From contig CAJJDP010000134.1 in assembly GCA_905182995.1 (NCBI GenBank), forward strand, positions 5,133-69,132: a stretch of DNA of 64,000 nucleotides, written 5' to 3'. The translations under genes and the position numbers were made by a program. Shown one piece after another: positions 33,772 through 48,925 of the stretch. Origin of the DNA: Paramecium octaurelia (Eukaryota > Ciliophora > Oligohymenophorea > Peniculida > Parameciidae). Position 1 is the stretch's first letter; each line of letters begins with the position of its first letter. Below the pieces are notes generated by a model. The model made no database searches and was not told the DNA's origin. It was given only the letters and a program-made list of their open reading frames with translations.

Positions 33772-35431
33772 TCATCTCAATTGACTCTATTCTAGTATTT
33801 CTTTAAGTGGTGTTCGCATCGCTTCAGTACTTAAAACTTCTAACAATATGTAAATTTTATATAGTAAATTATTATCATCTGAGTTATTAAACCCAAATTC
33901 TTAACATATGAGTTGAGGAAGCTAACTTTTTTAGCCATTATTTATTTTGTCCACTTTCTTCTCTAATTTATCTTTTTAATCTTAATTATCAGACTAAGTA
34001 TAACGTAATTTTATTTCATTTTTTAATTATTGGTGTTCATCTTTTGCCCTACTTTAAATTTTTTCTATATTTTCTTTAATCTTTTTCAGTTTATTTTAGT
34101 TTATAAATCCAATTAATTCAACATCATCATTCAATATACTAATAAGTTATTAAATAATATTACTCATAATTGACCCTAAAAAATATTAAAAACAAAACTC
34201 TTTTTGTAAACTCATCCAATTCTAACATATCTTTCTTGAATACTTAATCCTCTTATGATTTAGCTGCGTTCTTAAGATTACCAGATACACTTTGAAGTAA
34301 ACAAACATATTTTTCATAATTCTTATCTTCATTTTGAAGTTTCTGATTTGGAATAATAGTTTCAAATTCATCAAGTAACAATTACCAATCAGATAAGAGT
34401 AATTTAAATTCTCCATTGTAATCTTTTTATTTAGAAATCAATATATTATTTCTTTTCACTGTGCACAATTTCTTAGATATCTATACAGACAGCTTTTGAT
34501 TTACAGTTTATTTATCATCTTATATTTTAGCTTTTAGTGCTAGCGAAATAACCTGGATTGCTTAGTAAGCCAAATTTACTTTGTCTAATAATGTTATTGA
34601 TAAATGATGGCTAGATATTATAATTAATAAATACCTAAAAGTATAAGCATTATATTATTCTAAGTTACTAATAATATAACAGTTGCAATATTCTTGTACG
34701 TTCTTTACATCTTCTATCTTGTAATAGTGATATTTTTAACCGAAGGTTTCTATCATCACATCATCAGGTTTTTTCTAAACTTATTTAACTCTTTCAATCC
34801 ACTTTTGAATATCCTCTTTCTTTGCCATTGGCAATAGTTTTACACAACAATATTTGTCTTCTATTTTGCCAAGATAAGTGCAAATTGCAGATTTTTATTT
34901 TTAGATTAATCTCAATATAGTGATATTTCCTTAATATTCTTAAAATTCATTTATTTTGGAGAAATCATATTTGTTTTTGATATCACAAATATTTCTGTTT
35001 GCTACATCAGGTCCATAAAAATCTGGATTTTCTGAACTGTCTCTTAATAAATTTTAATCTTGTTTAAACTTAGCATTTAATTGGTTTTCTATTTCGTTCT
35101 TATTTTCCTTAAAATCTATGCTGCTATCCTAAATGGCCTTTAATGCTTTATCAAACTCTTATTCGTCCTGATCTGTTTATTAATTGCTAACTTAATCCTC
35201 TGTTGGTTTGACTTCAGGTGGTGAATAATCCGCTACTTCAACTTTAGTTTCTGGCATCACAACTATTGTTTCTGGTTTTGGTTCTGGTTTTGGTTCTGGT
35301 TTTGGTTCTGGTTTAGGTTCTGGTTTAGGTACAATAATCAATTTAGGTGGTTGCTGTTCAACTTTTTACTAAGGGGGAATCGGCTTGGCCTTTGAGCATC
35401 CACAACATCTACAAGAACATATAGCACCCAT
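33772..35431 (-). CDS. Acylated membrane-anchored protein with KPEP repeat, 537 aa
   Basis: ATG at 35431 starts MGAICSCRCCGCSKAKP: Gly2 plus a cluster of six cysteines, a strong myristoylation/palmitoylation anchor. Next come a proline-rich linker with about eight tandem PEPK units (35275-35335) and a mostly helical body (KQDQNLLRDSSENPD; KIEDKYCCVKLLPMAKKED) with coiled-coil segments towards the end (NQDQKDKLEKKVDK). Introns of 24 nt (GTATTTATT...ATCTAG, near 34625) and 22 nt (GTATTCAAG...TGTTAG, near 34240) close the frame at 537 codons, stop TGA 33772-33774. Inferred to sit on the cytosolic face of the plasma or ciliary membrane. No catalytic domain seen. Confidence 0.7.
35270..35336. repeat. 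12-bp tandem repeat encoding Pro-Lys-Pro-Glu units
   Basis: On the plus strand GGTTCTGGTTTT repeats with small changes (GGTTTA in the last units). It lies in frame in the acylated-protein gene and encodes the stiff proline-rich linker. Confidence 0.9.
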
Positions 35432-36001
35432 AAATTTATTATTTTATTAACTTTTATTTGTTTCGAGATAAAGTTTATAAAGTTAGTTAATTTGAGAGAT
35501 ATAATTGTCTATTATTTCTTGATACTTCTTATAAAGAAGACGTGTAGTACATTTAATTAATAATTATAGTTCATCTGATAATAAGCTTAAATCATTTATT
35601 TATATTTTTATTTTTAATCTGTAAGATGGGAACTGATTTGTTTTAAGTTGATTCTAAAAATAAAAATTATTGTACACTTATATTTGTTATTAATTTATAA
35701 CTTATATTAGGTACTATTATCAATAATTTTTATTTTTATTAAGATTTAAGAGGTTTAATAATGAAACATTTAATTATGAAGAAAATAATAATAATATTTA
35801 CGTAGATAATTCTTTCTGGCTATTTAATATAATTGAAAACTTATCTCTATAATAATATTAGCTCAGAGTCTCTTAAACTTTAACTAAAATCACTATATGT
35901 ATATTGTATCTGTTAATTTCGTTTATTAATTGTAGTATCATTAATCTGTTTGAGAAAAATATTTGTTATTTATTAATTTTTTATAAATATTCATTTCGAT
36001 T
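35432..36001. other. Divergent intergenic region
   Basis: 570 bp between the start of the acylated-protein gene and that of the large GTPase. AT-rich; no RNA gene or conserved element seen. It must carry both promoters. Confidence 0.5.
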
Positions 36002-38728
36002 ATGCTTAAGAGTATGAATATTAAAAAAGAAAGTTATAACGCTTAGCAATTAAGTCCATCTTTTAAAAGGATAATTTTGTACTTCAATCTTACGGATTGT
36101 TTTGATTCTTTAATAGAATTAGAGAAATTGTAAGATCTAAAGTTACTTAGCTAAAATACTATATATTCTGAATTCGAGGTATAGTCAGAATGTCATTATC
36201 AGCAATCTCTACATTTTTATTACTTTTAAAAACTAGTTTAAGAAAATAAAATCGATGAAATCGATATATTTAATTTAACAATATTAAGGATTAATTTACT
36301 CAAACTTGCACAACAGTTTGGAAAATGCTATATTAAAGTTGTTATCCAATACAATAACATTATAATCTAAAATAACCAAAACTTAATCGAAAAACATATT
36401 AATTAGTTATTTGATGGCTTCTTAACTGAATAATAGGAAGTCATATTAGTTTCAAGTAATTTGAAATAGAAGAAAGTCATTTGTTATTTAAGAAAGCCAA
36501 TAATTCATTAAGATATCATCCAAATTAACAGTTTGAATTTTAAAGATATAATTTTTTAAGACCTGGTTAGTTAAATTTTTCAATGCAAGGAATTTAACTC
36601 CTAATTCATAAGTCATTTATAATCATCATATGGTTATTTTTAATTTGAGTACAATGATTTTTGTTCTGTTGGTTTTGAATGTTATTTGTACATACAAGAT
36701 TAGTTGGAAGTACTTTCATACTAAATCCTGAAAAATGTACAAATGTTTTAATATAATATAAATGAATTACTTGAATTACCTAATAGTTTAAAAGGTTAGA
36801 ATTTGAAAGATGAGGATATTCATCAATTTCAAAAATTATTGAATTCCCTTATCATTAGATTCTGGTAAATACTTAATGAAAAGAATATATCTATTTCAAT
36901 TATTATAAAACAAATCCACTGGGCTATTTAATATTGGGAGCCTCGCATTTTAAACCGTTTAAGAAATTTGGCATAAAAAAACTTGAGTTTTAGTACATAT
37001 GCAAACAAGGAAAAGATCTTTATATTTTAATTTGAGTAGATTATTGAGGCATATCAAGAAAAATAAAAAATATTTCAAGATGAAACTTAGGATGAAACAT
37101 TAAGTAGTTTTTTAAAATAGGATTTTGAAATGATTTCTAATTAATGTGCAGTAGAGGTTCAGTACTTTGATACTCATCTTCCATACAGGTTTAAATTATT
37201 TTAAAAATCAAATACAATTTCGAATTAGTAAAAACCGATTTAAAAAACGAATATCTGTGTATTAGGCTTGACAAAAACTGGTAAAAGTACATTGTTGAAT
37301 ATACTGATTAATCCTGAAAATATTACAATTATCGACCATGGTAACCGTATGCATTTCTCTACAATTGACAAATAAAATGGTATTGAAATATCATAAACTT
37401 GTTAAAGTGAAACTAAATCCATAGTTGATCAAGAAATTGATGACTTTGTATTCACAGACACACCTGGATTTGAGGATACTGATAGGGAAAATAGGTTGAT
37501 AAATTAAATAAAAATCTTTTCATAATTACAAAGATCTCCATAGATAATCTTTTTAATTTTGATTGATGGATCAAAATTGTGTGAAAATAAAAATAACCTG
37601 TAATCTACTATTGAACATATCAATTTATTCTTTGGAGAAAAACTATTTGAATCTTAGTTGGAAAACTTTATTATACCAGTATTTAACAGATTAGAATCCG
37701 ATACCATGAAGTATATAAATAATATTTGGGATAAAGAAATCGAAGCAAACATTTCTAATGATAATATCAGTTATTTTTTAAAAGCAATTAAAAATAGAAT
37801 TGATAAAGAGAGATATATTTAATTGTTGAATGCCTCCAAATATTTTGATGAAACAGAAATATAAAATTTAATCAAAGAAAAGTAAAAAATTTAAGATTAA
37901 ATTACCTAACTATTAAGAGATAATAGAATTTCAGAACAGCTTATTTCTTTGAATTAATAAGTAATTTAGTTATAAGAATAAATTGATAATAAATCAACTC
38001 AAAAGCCATAAATAAACTATGAATTGCTAAAGGGAATTAAATCAAGAATTTTTGATTAATGCAGATAATTATAAAATGAATAGAAATAATAACAAGCAAA
38101 AATTGGTTTTAATTTGGAGTTAAATGCTGAGATGAAAGAGAGTTATGATATCATTTTATAATATTAAGATTAAATCTGCTAAAGGCTTTTAAAATAAGTT
38201 ACTGATGTGATAATTAATAATATTTTAAATGATCATTCTAGAAATGTAGATGATGTAATAAACTTATGTTCTTAATTATCAAATATTGTACAAAACTTTA
38301 AAAAGTAAGAAAATATAAGTGTTTTTGCATTTTTCGATTCCTTGATTTAGCAATTTCATAATCTTTTCATAAATCAACGTTTAGTTATGGATTTAATTGA
38401 TAAATTGAAGTCTGTTAATAACCTCTCTTAATTCATTAATAATGGGTAAAAAATTTAGAATATCTCAGTTTAATACTTAGAAGATGAATTAGAACTAGTA
38501 AAGAAAAGCTCTAGTTAGGTGTAAAATAATTAGCAAATTAAAAATTCCAAATTTAGAAATAAATGGAAAAAATTAAGGATTTCTTTTTTTAAATTTATAA
38601 GATTGGTTGAGAAGGCATAAACCCTTGAGCAATCTACTAAATTACGCTATGAAAGACTCCGGATGATAATCTTAAAAGATGAGTATGAATAATTAAAAAA
38701 ATCTTAAGCGCCAATATTAAATTAATGA
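36002..38728 (+). CDS. Large AIG1/TRAFAC-type GTPase with coiled coil, 908 aa
   Basis: One uninterrupted exon from ATG 36002 to TGA 38726-38728. About 415 N-terminal residues of unknown fold precede a G domain: P-loop GLTKTGKST (about residue 422), G3 DTPGFEDT (about 486), the hydrophobic strand IFLILIDGS, and VFNRLES where NKxD would stand, a replacement reminiscent of AIG1/GIMAP proteins. The C-terminal third is Gln-rich coiled coil. The closest relative is the minus-strand gene at 41435-45725 with the same domain order. GIMAP-like proteins assemble on membranes, but that is family knowledge only. More than 100 Gln codons are TAA/TAG, so a standard-code translation would shred it. Confidence 0.8.
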
Positions 38729-39013
38729 TGAATATTATTTTTATATTTAATTTTTAACTAGAATAAGATTCATCCTTGCTTTAAAAAATCATTAAATCCA
38801 TTAAAAATTTATCTATTTTTGTAAAATAATTAATTTTTGTTTAGATGCATCAAATTATCTATTGATAAAGATAATCAATAAACAAAAGTATTGTAAGGTA
38901 ATTGATATTTGACTAATAATTTGTTTACGATGAATTCTATTATTATGAATAAAAAGTATTTTGATTAATTTTTAATAATTATATAATTATAAAATAATTC
39001 AAATTTCAAAGTA

Positions 39014-41303
<2,290 letters not shown>

Positions 41304-41434
41304 AATATATAAAGTATTTCTATCATTATATCTATCTCTCATCATCATTTTACTATAAAGTTTTATAAATATTTTTTCGAATATAATGATTGGTTAATAT
41401 TTTTATAATTTTGATTTAAAAAAAACTGAAATTA

Positions 41435-44400
41435 TCAAATGTTAATATCTCGATTTCTATTATGATATTCTAATCTAATAAGTTGCAAAATTTCGTCCTA
41501 AGATTGCATTTGACTAATATCTGATAATCTAGCAATTTCTCTCCTACGACTAATTTAAATGAAGTAAGGAAATTTCAACCTACTTTTGTTTTAGTGGTTT
41601 CTTATTATTATATCATTTATTTGTTTACAAATTGTTTATACTAAATTTATATTGCGATCTAATTTTTCAAGTTTCAAAGTTATTTCTTCAGTTTATTATT
41701 AGACCTAAGTTGAGTATAAATAATGAAATCTTTATATCTAAAATAAGTATTCGTCTAGAAAGCATGTATTTTTGGGCATATTCAATTTTTCACATAAGCC
41801 TATCCATAATTCTTCAGAATTTATATGTTTTTCATTAAATTATGAGATAATTTCTTAGATACTTGGGAGTAAACTCTGAATTTCATTGAATGATCTTGAT
41901 TTGTAGAAAATGTTTTTAACAATTTCATTTGATATCTATTGATCAATAAGGCTATTAATTTTGTTGAATTAGTTTAAAACAGTCTCTAAACTAGGCTTCA
42001 TAGTTAAAGATAATTATAATTTTAATTAAACTTATTCTTCCCTTTATTAATTTATAATTAATAATTAACATTAATTTAAAATCTTTTCTCTTAAATCACT
42101 AATACTTGAACCAGTGATGTTATATTGAATTTTTTACTTATTAGCCTCCAGATGTTTTATTTATAATTCAATATCCTCCTTCTCATTCCTCTTTTAATTA
42201 AGAAGGTTTTTGTCTTACTCTGTGCTTGAATACCTTAACACTTATATTTCATTTAGTTTCTTTGCATACTCTTCTTTAAGCTCATCCAAATTACTTGTGA
42301 AATAACTCCTTGCGTTAAGTATTAAAATGTATTAATTGCTATCAATTTTTTTTTTTATAATCCTTAAAAATTCCTTTACCAGGTTATCGCAATCCTTCAT
42401 GGTCTCTGTTTCCCATTCTCTTTAAATTTTTTCCATCGTAGCTTCACTCACCTTTGTAAATACAGGAATAAGAATCTACTCTAAATATTATGAATTTAGT
42501 TATTCATTAAAAAAACTATTTGTAAGTTTTATTTATTCCTATAAACCTCGTTTTGATTAAATAAGTCCCTCTCCATCTATCATGAATAAAATGACAAATT
42601 ATTTTGATTTTATTAATATATAAAAGATGTTGATTTGATTAGCCAATCTTCTTTCTTCAAGTGTATCTTCGAATCCAGGAGTATCAATAAATATCAAATG
42701 AGAATTATTAGTTGCTATCTTTAAGTCGAATATTTAGGAAGTTTAACTATTGTTCCCATGTGAAATTTCTATAGCTTTATCAGCATCAATTACATTAAAA
42801 CGGTAACTATCTGGGTATGGTTCTTCTAATATCATATTATTTGGACTATTTACAATATTCAAAAGAGTACTCTTTCCTACTTTACTCAATCCTAGCACAA
42901 CAACGTTCTCACTATCGTATGTACTTTAAGAGATATTTGGGTTATTGAATAAACGACTGAATTATGAGAGTCTTTGAGGTATGTAAGAATCATAATGATT
43001 AAGCCAAAACAATAGATAATTTTAAAATGTTTATATTGTTTCCTTTACATAATCATATGTATAATATTCCTTGAAATATTCCAAAATATCATTATATTAT
43101 GGTTAAAAATTATTATGAAAATTCAGAATGTTATTTTCTTATTTAGTTAGATATTCTTTAATTATCCAAGAAATATTTGGAACTTCGGACATATTTTTTA
43201 TATCTTGTTTAATTGTTTCTGAAGACTCCCTTACTGTAGTTAAGATATTGTTAACTAATTAATATAATTATAATCCTTATATTTAATTAGTTATTTTTTC
43301 ATTTATTTTTTCGATTAATTCTTTTAAATCATCTTAATATTTTTTTATGTTATGATTTAAATTTACTTACTCATTTAAGTTTGTTGGCAACTCTAATAAA
43401 GTTTTAAGTTAAAATTTTAATAGGGAAAGTGTTTTCATGAGTTAATCAAACAAACTATATACTTTNCTAGGCTTCATAGTTAAAGATAATTATAATTTTA
43501 ATTAAACTTATTCTTCCCTTTATTAATTTATAATTAATAATTAACATTAATTTAAAATCTTTTCTCTTAAATCACTAATACTTGAACCAGTGATGTTATA
43601 TTGAATTTTTTACTTATTAGCCTCCAGATGTTTTATTTATAATTCAATATCCTCCTTCTCATTCCTCTTTTAATTAAGAAGGTTTTTGTCTTACTCTGTG
43701 CTTGAATACCTTAACACTTATATTTCATTTAGTTTCTTTGCATACTCTTCTTTAAGCTCATCCAAATTACTTGTGAAATAACTCCTTGCGTTAAGTATTA
43801 AAATGTATTAATTGCTATCAATTTTTTTTTTTATAATCCTTAAAAATTCCTTTACCAGGTTATCGCAATCCTTCATGGTCTCTGTTTCCCATTCTCTTTA
43901 AATTTTTTCCATCGTAGCTTCACTCACCTTTGTAAATACAGGAATAAGAATCTACTCTAAATATTATGAATTTAGTTATTCATTAAAAAAACTATTTGTA
44001 AGTTTTATTTATTCCTATAAACCTCGTTTTGATTAAATAAGTCCCTCTCCATCTATCATGAATAAAATGACAAATTATTTTGATTTTATTAATATATAAA
44101 AGATGTTGATTTGATTAGCCAATCTTCTTTCTTCAAGTGTATCTTCGAATCCAGGAGTATCAATAAATATCAAATGAGAATTATTAGTTGCTATCTTTAA
44201 GTCGAATATTTAGGAAGTTTAACTATTGTTCCCATGTGAAATTTCTATAGCTTTATCAGCATCAATTACATTAAAACGGTAACTATCTGGGTATGGTTCT
44301 TCTAATATCATATTATTTGGACTATTTACAATATTCAAAAGAGTACTCTTTCCTACTTTACTCAATCCTAGCACAACAACGTTCTCACTATCGTATGTAC

Positions 44401-45725
44401 TTTAAGAGATATTTGGGTTATTGAATAAACGACTGAATTATGAGAGTCTTTGAGGTATGTAAGAATCATAATGATTAAGCCAAAACAATAGATAATTTTA
44501 AAATGTTTATATTGTTTCCTTTACATAATCATATGTATAATATTCCTTGAAATATTCCAAAATATCATTATATTATGGTTAAAAATTATTATGAAAATTC
44601 AGAATGTTATTTTCTTATTTAGTTAGATATTCTTTAATTATCCAAGAAATATTTGGAACTTCGGACATATTTTTTATATCTTGTTTAATTGTTTCTGAAG
44701 ACTCCCTTACTGTAGTTAAGATATTGTTAACTAATTAATATAATTATAATCCTTATATTTAATTAGTTATTTTTTCATTTATTTTTTCGATTAATTCTTT
44801 TAAATCATCTTAATATTTTTTTATGTTATGATTTAAATTTACTTACTCATTTAAGTTTGTTGGCAACTCTAATAAAGTTTTAAGTTAAAATTTTAATAGG
44901 GAAAGTGTTTTCATGAGTTAATCAAACAAACTATATACTTTAGTTTAAATGTATTAACTGCAAATGTATCCAATGGATTTAAAATAGTTAACCTACTGCA
45001 TTACGTTAATATTATGATTGCTAATTTAGTTAAAATAATTTATAGTGATTTAAGAGATATCTATATGTATCAGTTCATTTCTAAATTATTCTTCGTTAAA
45101 ACAATATATTTATCCAAACTTATCACATTAATTAACTTCCTAATCACCGTTTATATTTTCCGCCTTACTTAATACACAAAATATCATGATATCCTCTTAA
45201 GGTTCTTCAAAAAATCCTTCAAATAATTAATATATTCTATGTTTCATTTTTAAGTTTATGTTTTCTTCATCCTACTCTTAATTGAATTAAACTACAAAAT
45301 TCAATCTTTAAAATTTATTTTTTTTGCAAAAATAATTTCACAAAGAGTTTTATTTTTGATAATTAACGATAATTTACTACTTCAGAATTTCCATTCGTTT
45401 AAAGAATATTTTAAAAGTATGCTATAATTTACTAATCATTATCGTTTTTTAGAAATCCATCATTCCAACTTTTAATTATCTTTGGATTTATCGCTTACTA
45501 AGATTCATTGTAAAAGCTTTGGTCCTTTGTAAAGTTAAAATAAAACAAGCATTACTCCTTGATAATTTCAGACTCATAATTATTGTTTAGTTGGAATTAT
45601 CTAATCTCCTTCAATCCTTGGAATATTGTTTATATGGATGTATACTCCTCGTTTTCTAGGTCTTGTAATTCTGGTTGATTAAAGTCATCTTCTTATATTA
45701 TTCCATTTTAAGCTAATTCTATCAT
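41435..45725 (-). CDS. Large AIG1/TRAFAC-type GTPase, paralogue of 36002-38728 (interrupted by assembly duplication)
   Basis: Minus strand from ATG at 45725 to TGA 41435-41437. The coordinates include a spurious copy: 41991-43465 equals 43467-44941. After collapsing it and removing a 19-nt candidate intron (GTAGTTTAATTCAATTAAG near 45280), 931 codons remain, close to the 908 of its paralogue. Domain order is the same: unknown N-terminal half, G domain with GLSKVGKSTLLN, IDTPGFEDT, VILFMIDGE and VFTKVSE in the G4 position, then coiled coil (EKEDIELQIKHLEANKQK). Small GT...AG and TGA checks show no other lesion, so the gene is probably intact in the genome. The 19-nt intron is at the lower size limit and uncertain. 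Confidence 0.72.
41991..43465. repeat. First copy of a 1475-bp identical direct duplication around an N
   Basis: Bases 41991-43465 recur at 43467-44941 (offset 1476) with the single N at 43466 between them. The copy lies inside the minus-strand GTPase gene; only one copy gives a continuous protein. Contig overlap left unmerged. Confidence 0.92.
43467..44941. repeat. Second copy of the 1475-bp duplication
   Basis: Identical to 41991-43465. Continues on its right into the N-terminal half of the GTPase gene (44942-45725), whereas the first copy continues on its left into the C-terminal end. Confidence 0.92.
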
Positions 45726-45790
45726 TTTTATAATAATACTGCAATAATACGTTATATTATTTATTCAATTTAAAAAAAATTGGATAACAA

Positions 45791-46439
45791 ATGGCTATAA
45801 AAATAATTATTGTTGGCGAATCATAAACAGGAAAAACATCATTATTATAATAATATTGTTTTAATGAGTTCAGTCATAATCATCAAGCAACAAAAGTGTA
45901 TAATTTGCCTTAAAGATGATAATGAAAAATTGTGTGAATTTGATACTTTAGTTTTGGGATGTGGCTGGTTTAAAATATAATTAAATTTGAAGGTCATGAA
46001 GGTTTCTTGTATTTATAAAATATAGTTATACGATAAGCAAAGAGTTATTTAATAATGTGTGACATTACAAATAAGTAATCTTTGGACTGCTTTCCCTTTG
46101 TCTAATGTTGTAAAAGGCATCAAAGATGGTTTCCCTATTTTCTTGATTCAAAATAAAACTGACCTATTATCAGAGTAAAAAGAAGAATTCTAAACTGAAG
46201 AATATTTAAAGAAATGTGCACAAAAATACAATTTTGCTAGATGTTATTAAATAAGTGTTAAATTTAATGACAAGGTAGATTAGATATTTTAGGAGCTTGT
46301 GGAAGAAATGATAGAAAAACGGTATTAAAATTAGATGATAATACATAATAAAGAGATATTTATTAAATAAAAAAACTAAGTATCTTTAAAATATAATTAA
46401 AATAATCGACCTACTGCAAAGAAAAACCAATGTTTTTGA
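45791..46439 (+). CDS. Rab-like small GTPase with one unexplained frame change
   Basis: ATG 45791 gives MAIKIIIVGESQTGKTSLL (P-loop GESQTGKT). Introns 45896-45915 (20 nt) and 45968-45992 (25 nt) restore FWDVAG followed by HEGFLYLQNIVIRQAKSYLIMCDITNKQSL, the Rab switch II and third-strand region (quoted here as two pieces). After QSL (near 46078) the frame must change by one base to continue with FPLSNVVKGIKDGFPIFLI, then QNKTDLL (NKxD motif) and RCYQISVK (G5 region). No GT...AG segment fits, so this is a frameshift or non-standard intron. The Gln usually activating hydrolysis (DTAGQ) is His here. The C terminus NQCF lacks the double Cys for prenylation. Likely a decaying Rab. Its 3' part is repeated at 47454-47912 by the assembly duplication. 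Confidence 0.6.
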
Positions 46440-47452
46440 AAAATATTCTTTACTATCAGAATTTTACAATGCTTAAATCTAATATGAAATAATAAATAAT
46501 CATTCATAAATAAAAAATTTCCATCTAATAACTATTGTATTTTAAGAGTAATCTATAATTAAAATATCCCTATCTACAATCTTTGTTATTTCTGCATTTT
46601 TAATTCTATAATAGATTGAGTATAAAATTAGGGTTGGTCTTTGAATTCTAATGATGTAAAATGCCTATTGTAAATAGAAGAATGGCAAAAAGATATAAAT
46701 TTCAGAATAGTGGCTATAAGAGGTCCGATAATGTGAAGAATTTTGATTTTAATCTCATGTAATGGCAAGCAAAAGCACAGTGCTTACGATTCAATATTGA
46801 TATATTTTTAAAATTTCTGGGAATGAAGACTAGATTGCCTTTGCATTTGAAGCTCCTGTGAATAATTGATTTTCTTGAATATGATCATACATTATTTAAC
46901 CTTTATGTCAGATACCCACTACATTCTCATTATATAAATTTATTCCCTATAATCTATAATGCATCATTATTAGATCTTAGTTAAGTCAACCAATCTTACT
47001 TATTTTTGGTTGATAGTATTTCAAGGTTATCTATATGTATATTATTATTTGGATAAAAATTTATATATATGATACAACTATTTTAATAATTTCTCAGATT
47101 TTTTACAAACATAGAGTTGATATTTGTGAACAAAAATAAATATAAAAATTTTCTGATAATTACGTGATTTTTGGTAGATCTTCTTGAAATATTTCATTTA
47201 CTAAGTCTATATTTTCATTCCCTTTTTTTTCTACAATAATTTTAAAATTTGAAGAGAGTACCATACAAAGAAATTCAGAAGGAGCTCTTTTCCCTTTAAA
47301 CATAAAATGATATTAATAACATATAATTCATGACACGAGTACATCTTCACCAGCCATTGGTTCTAACGGGATATCTTCCACTTTTACAGGTACTTCGTTC
47401 ATTATGGTGTAGTTCTTCAATTTTTGATGTAGTATTCTTCTACACAACAATA
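45981..47452. repeat. First copy of a 1472-bp identical direct duplication around an N
   Basis: 45981-47452 equals 47454-48925 (offset 1473), with N at 47453. Holds most of the Rab-like gene, about 1 kb of AT-rich DNA with only a short open frame (ATG near 46663, about 61 codons, KRYKFQNSGYKRSDN), and the 3' end of the type-I membrane protein gene, here truncated. Confidence 0.92.
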
Positions 47453-47453
47453 N

Positions 47454-48925
47454 TTAAATTTGAAGGTCATGAAGGTTTCTTGTATTTATAAAATATAGTT
47501 ATACGATAAGCAAAGAGTTATTTAATAATGTGTGACATTACAAATAAGTAATCTTTGGACTGCTTTCCCTTTGTCTAATGTTGTAAAAGGCATCAAAGAT
47601 GGTTTCCCTATTTTCTTGATTCAAAATAAAACTGACCTATTATCAGAGTAAAAAGAAGAATTCTAAACTGAAGAATATTTAAAGAAATGTGCACAAAAAT
47701 ACAATTTTGCTAGATGTTATTAAATAAGTGTTAAATTTAATGACAAGGTAGATTAGATATTTTAGGAGCTTGTGGAAGAAATGATAGAAAAACGGTATTA
47801 AAATTAGATGATAATACATAATAAAGAGATATTTATTAAATAAAAAAACTAAGTATCTTTAAAATATAATTAAAATAATCGACCTACTGCAAAGAAAAAC
47901 CAATGTTTTTGAAAAATATTCTTTACTATCAGAATTTTACAATGCTTAAATCTAATATGAAATAATAAATAATCATTCATAAATAAAAAATTTCCATCTA
48001 ATAACTATTGTATTTTAAGAGTAATCTATAATTAAAATATCCCTATCTACAATCTTTGTTATTTCTGCATTTTTAATTCTATAATAGATTGAGTATAAAA
48101 TTAGGGTTGGTCTTTGAATTCTAATGATGTAAAATGCCTATTGTAAATAGAAGAATGGCAAAAAGATATAAATTTCAGAATAGTGGCTATAAGAGGTCCG
48201 ATAATGTGAAGAATTTTGATTTTAATCTCATGTAATGGCAAGCAAAAGCACAGTGCTTACGATTCAATATTGATATATTTTTAAAATTTCTGGGAATGAA
48301 GACTAGATTGCCTTTGCATTTGAAGCTCCTGTGAATAATTGATTTTCTTGAATATGATCATACATTATTTAACCTTTATGTCAGATACCCACTACATTCT
48401 CATTATATAAATTTATTCCCTATAATCTATAATGCATCATTATTAGATCTTAGTTAAGTCAACCAATCTTACTTATTTTTGGTTGATAGTATTTCAAGGT
48501 TATCTATATGTATATTATTATTTGGATAAAAATTTATATATATGATACAACTATTTTAATAATTTCTCAGATTTTTTACAAACATAGAGTTGATATTTGT
48601 GAACAAAAATAAATATAAAAATTTTCTGATAATTACGTGATTTTTGGTAGATCTTCTTGAAATATTTCATTTACTAAGTCTATATTTTCATTCCCTTTTT
48701 TTTCTACAATAATTTTAAAATTTGAAGAGAGTACCATACAAAGAAATTCAGAAGGAGCTCTTTTCCCTTTAAACATAAAATGATATTAATAACATATAAT
48801 TCATGACACGAGTACATCTTCACCAGCCATTGGTTCTAACGGGATATCTTCCACTTTTACAGGTACTTCGTTCATTATGGTGTAGTTCTTCAATTTTTGA
48901 TGTAGTATTCTTCTACACAACAATA
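47454..48925. repeat. Second copy of the 1472-bp duplication
   Basis: Identical to 45981-47452. It begins inside intron 2 of the Rab-like gene, so this Rab piece has no 5' end, and its right end is contiguous with the complete membrane-protein gene at 48801-50572. Confidence 0.92.
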
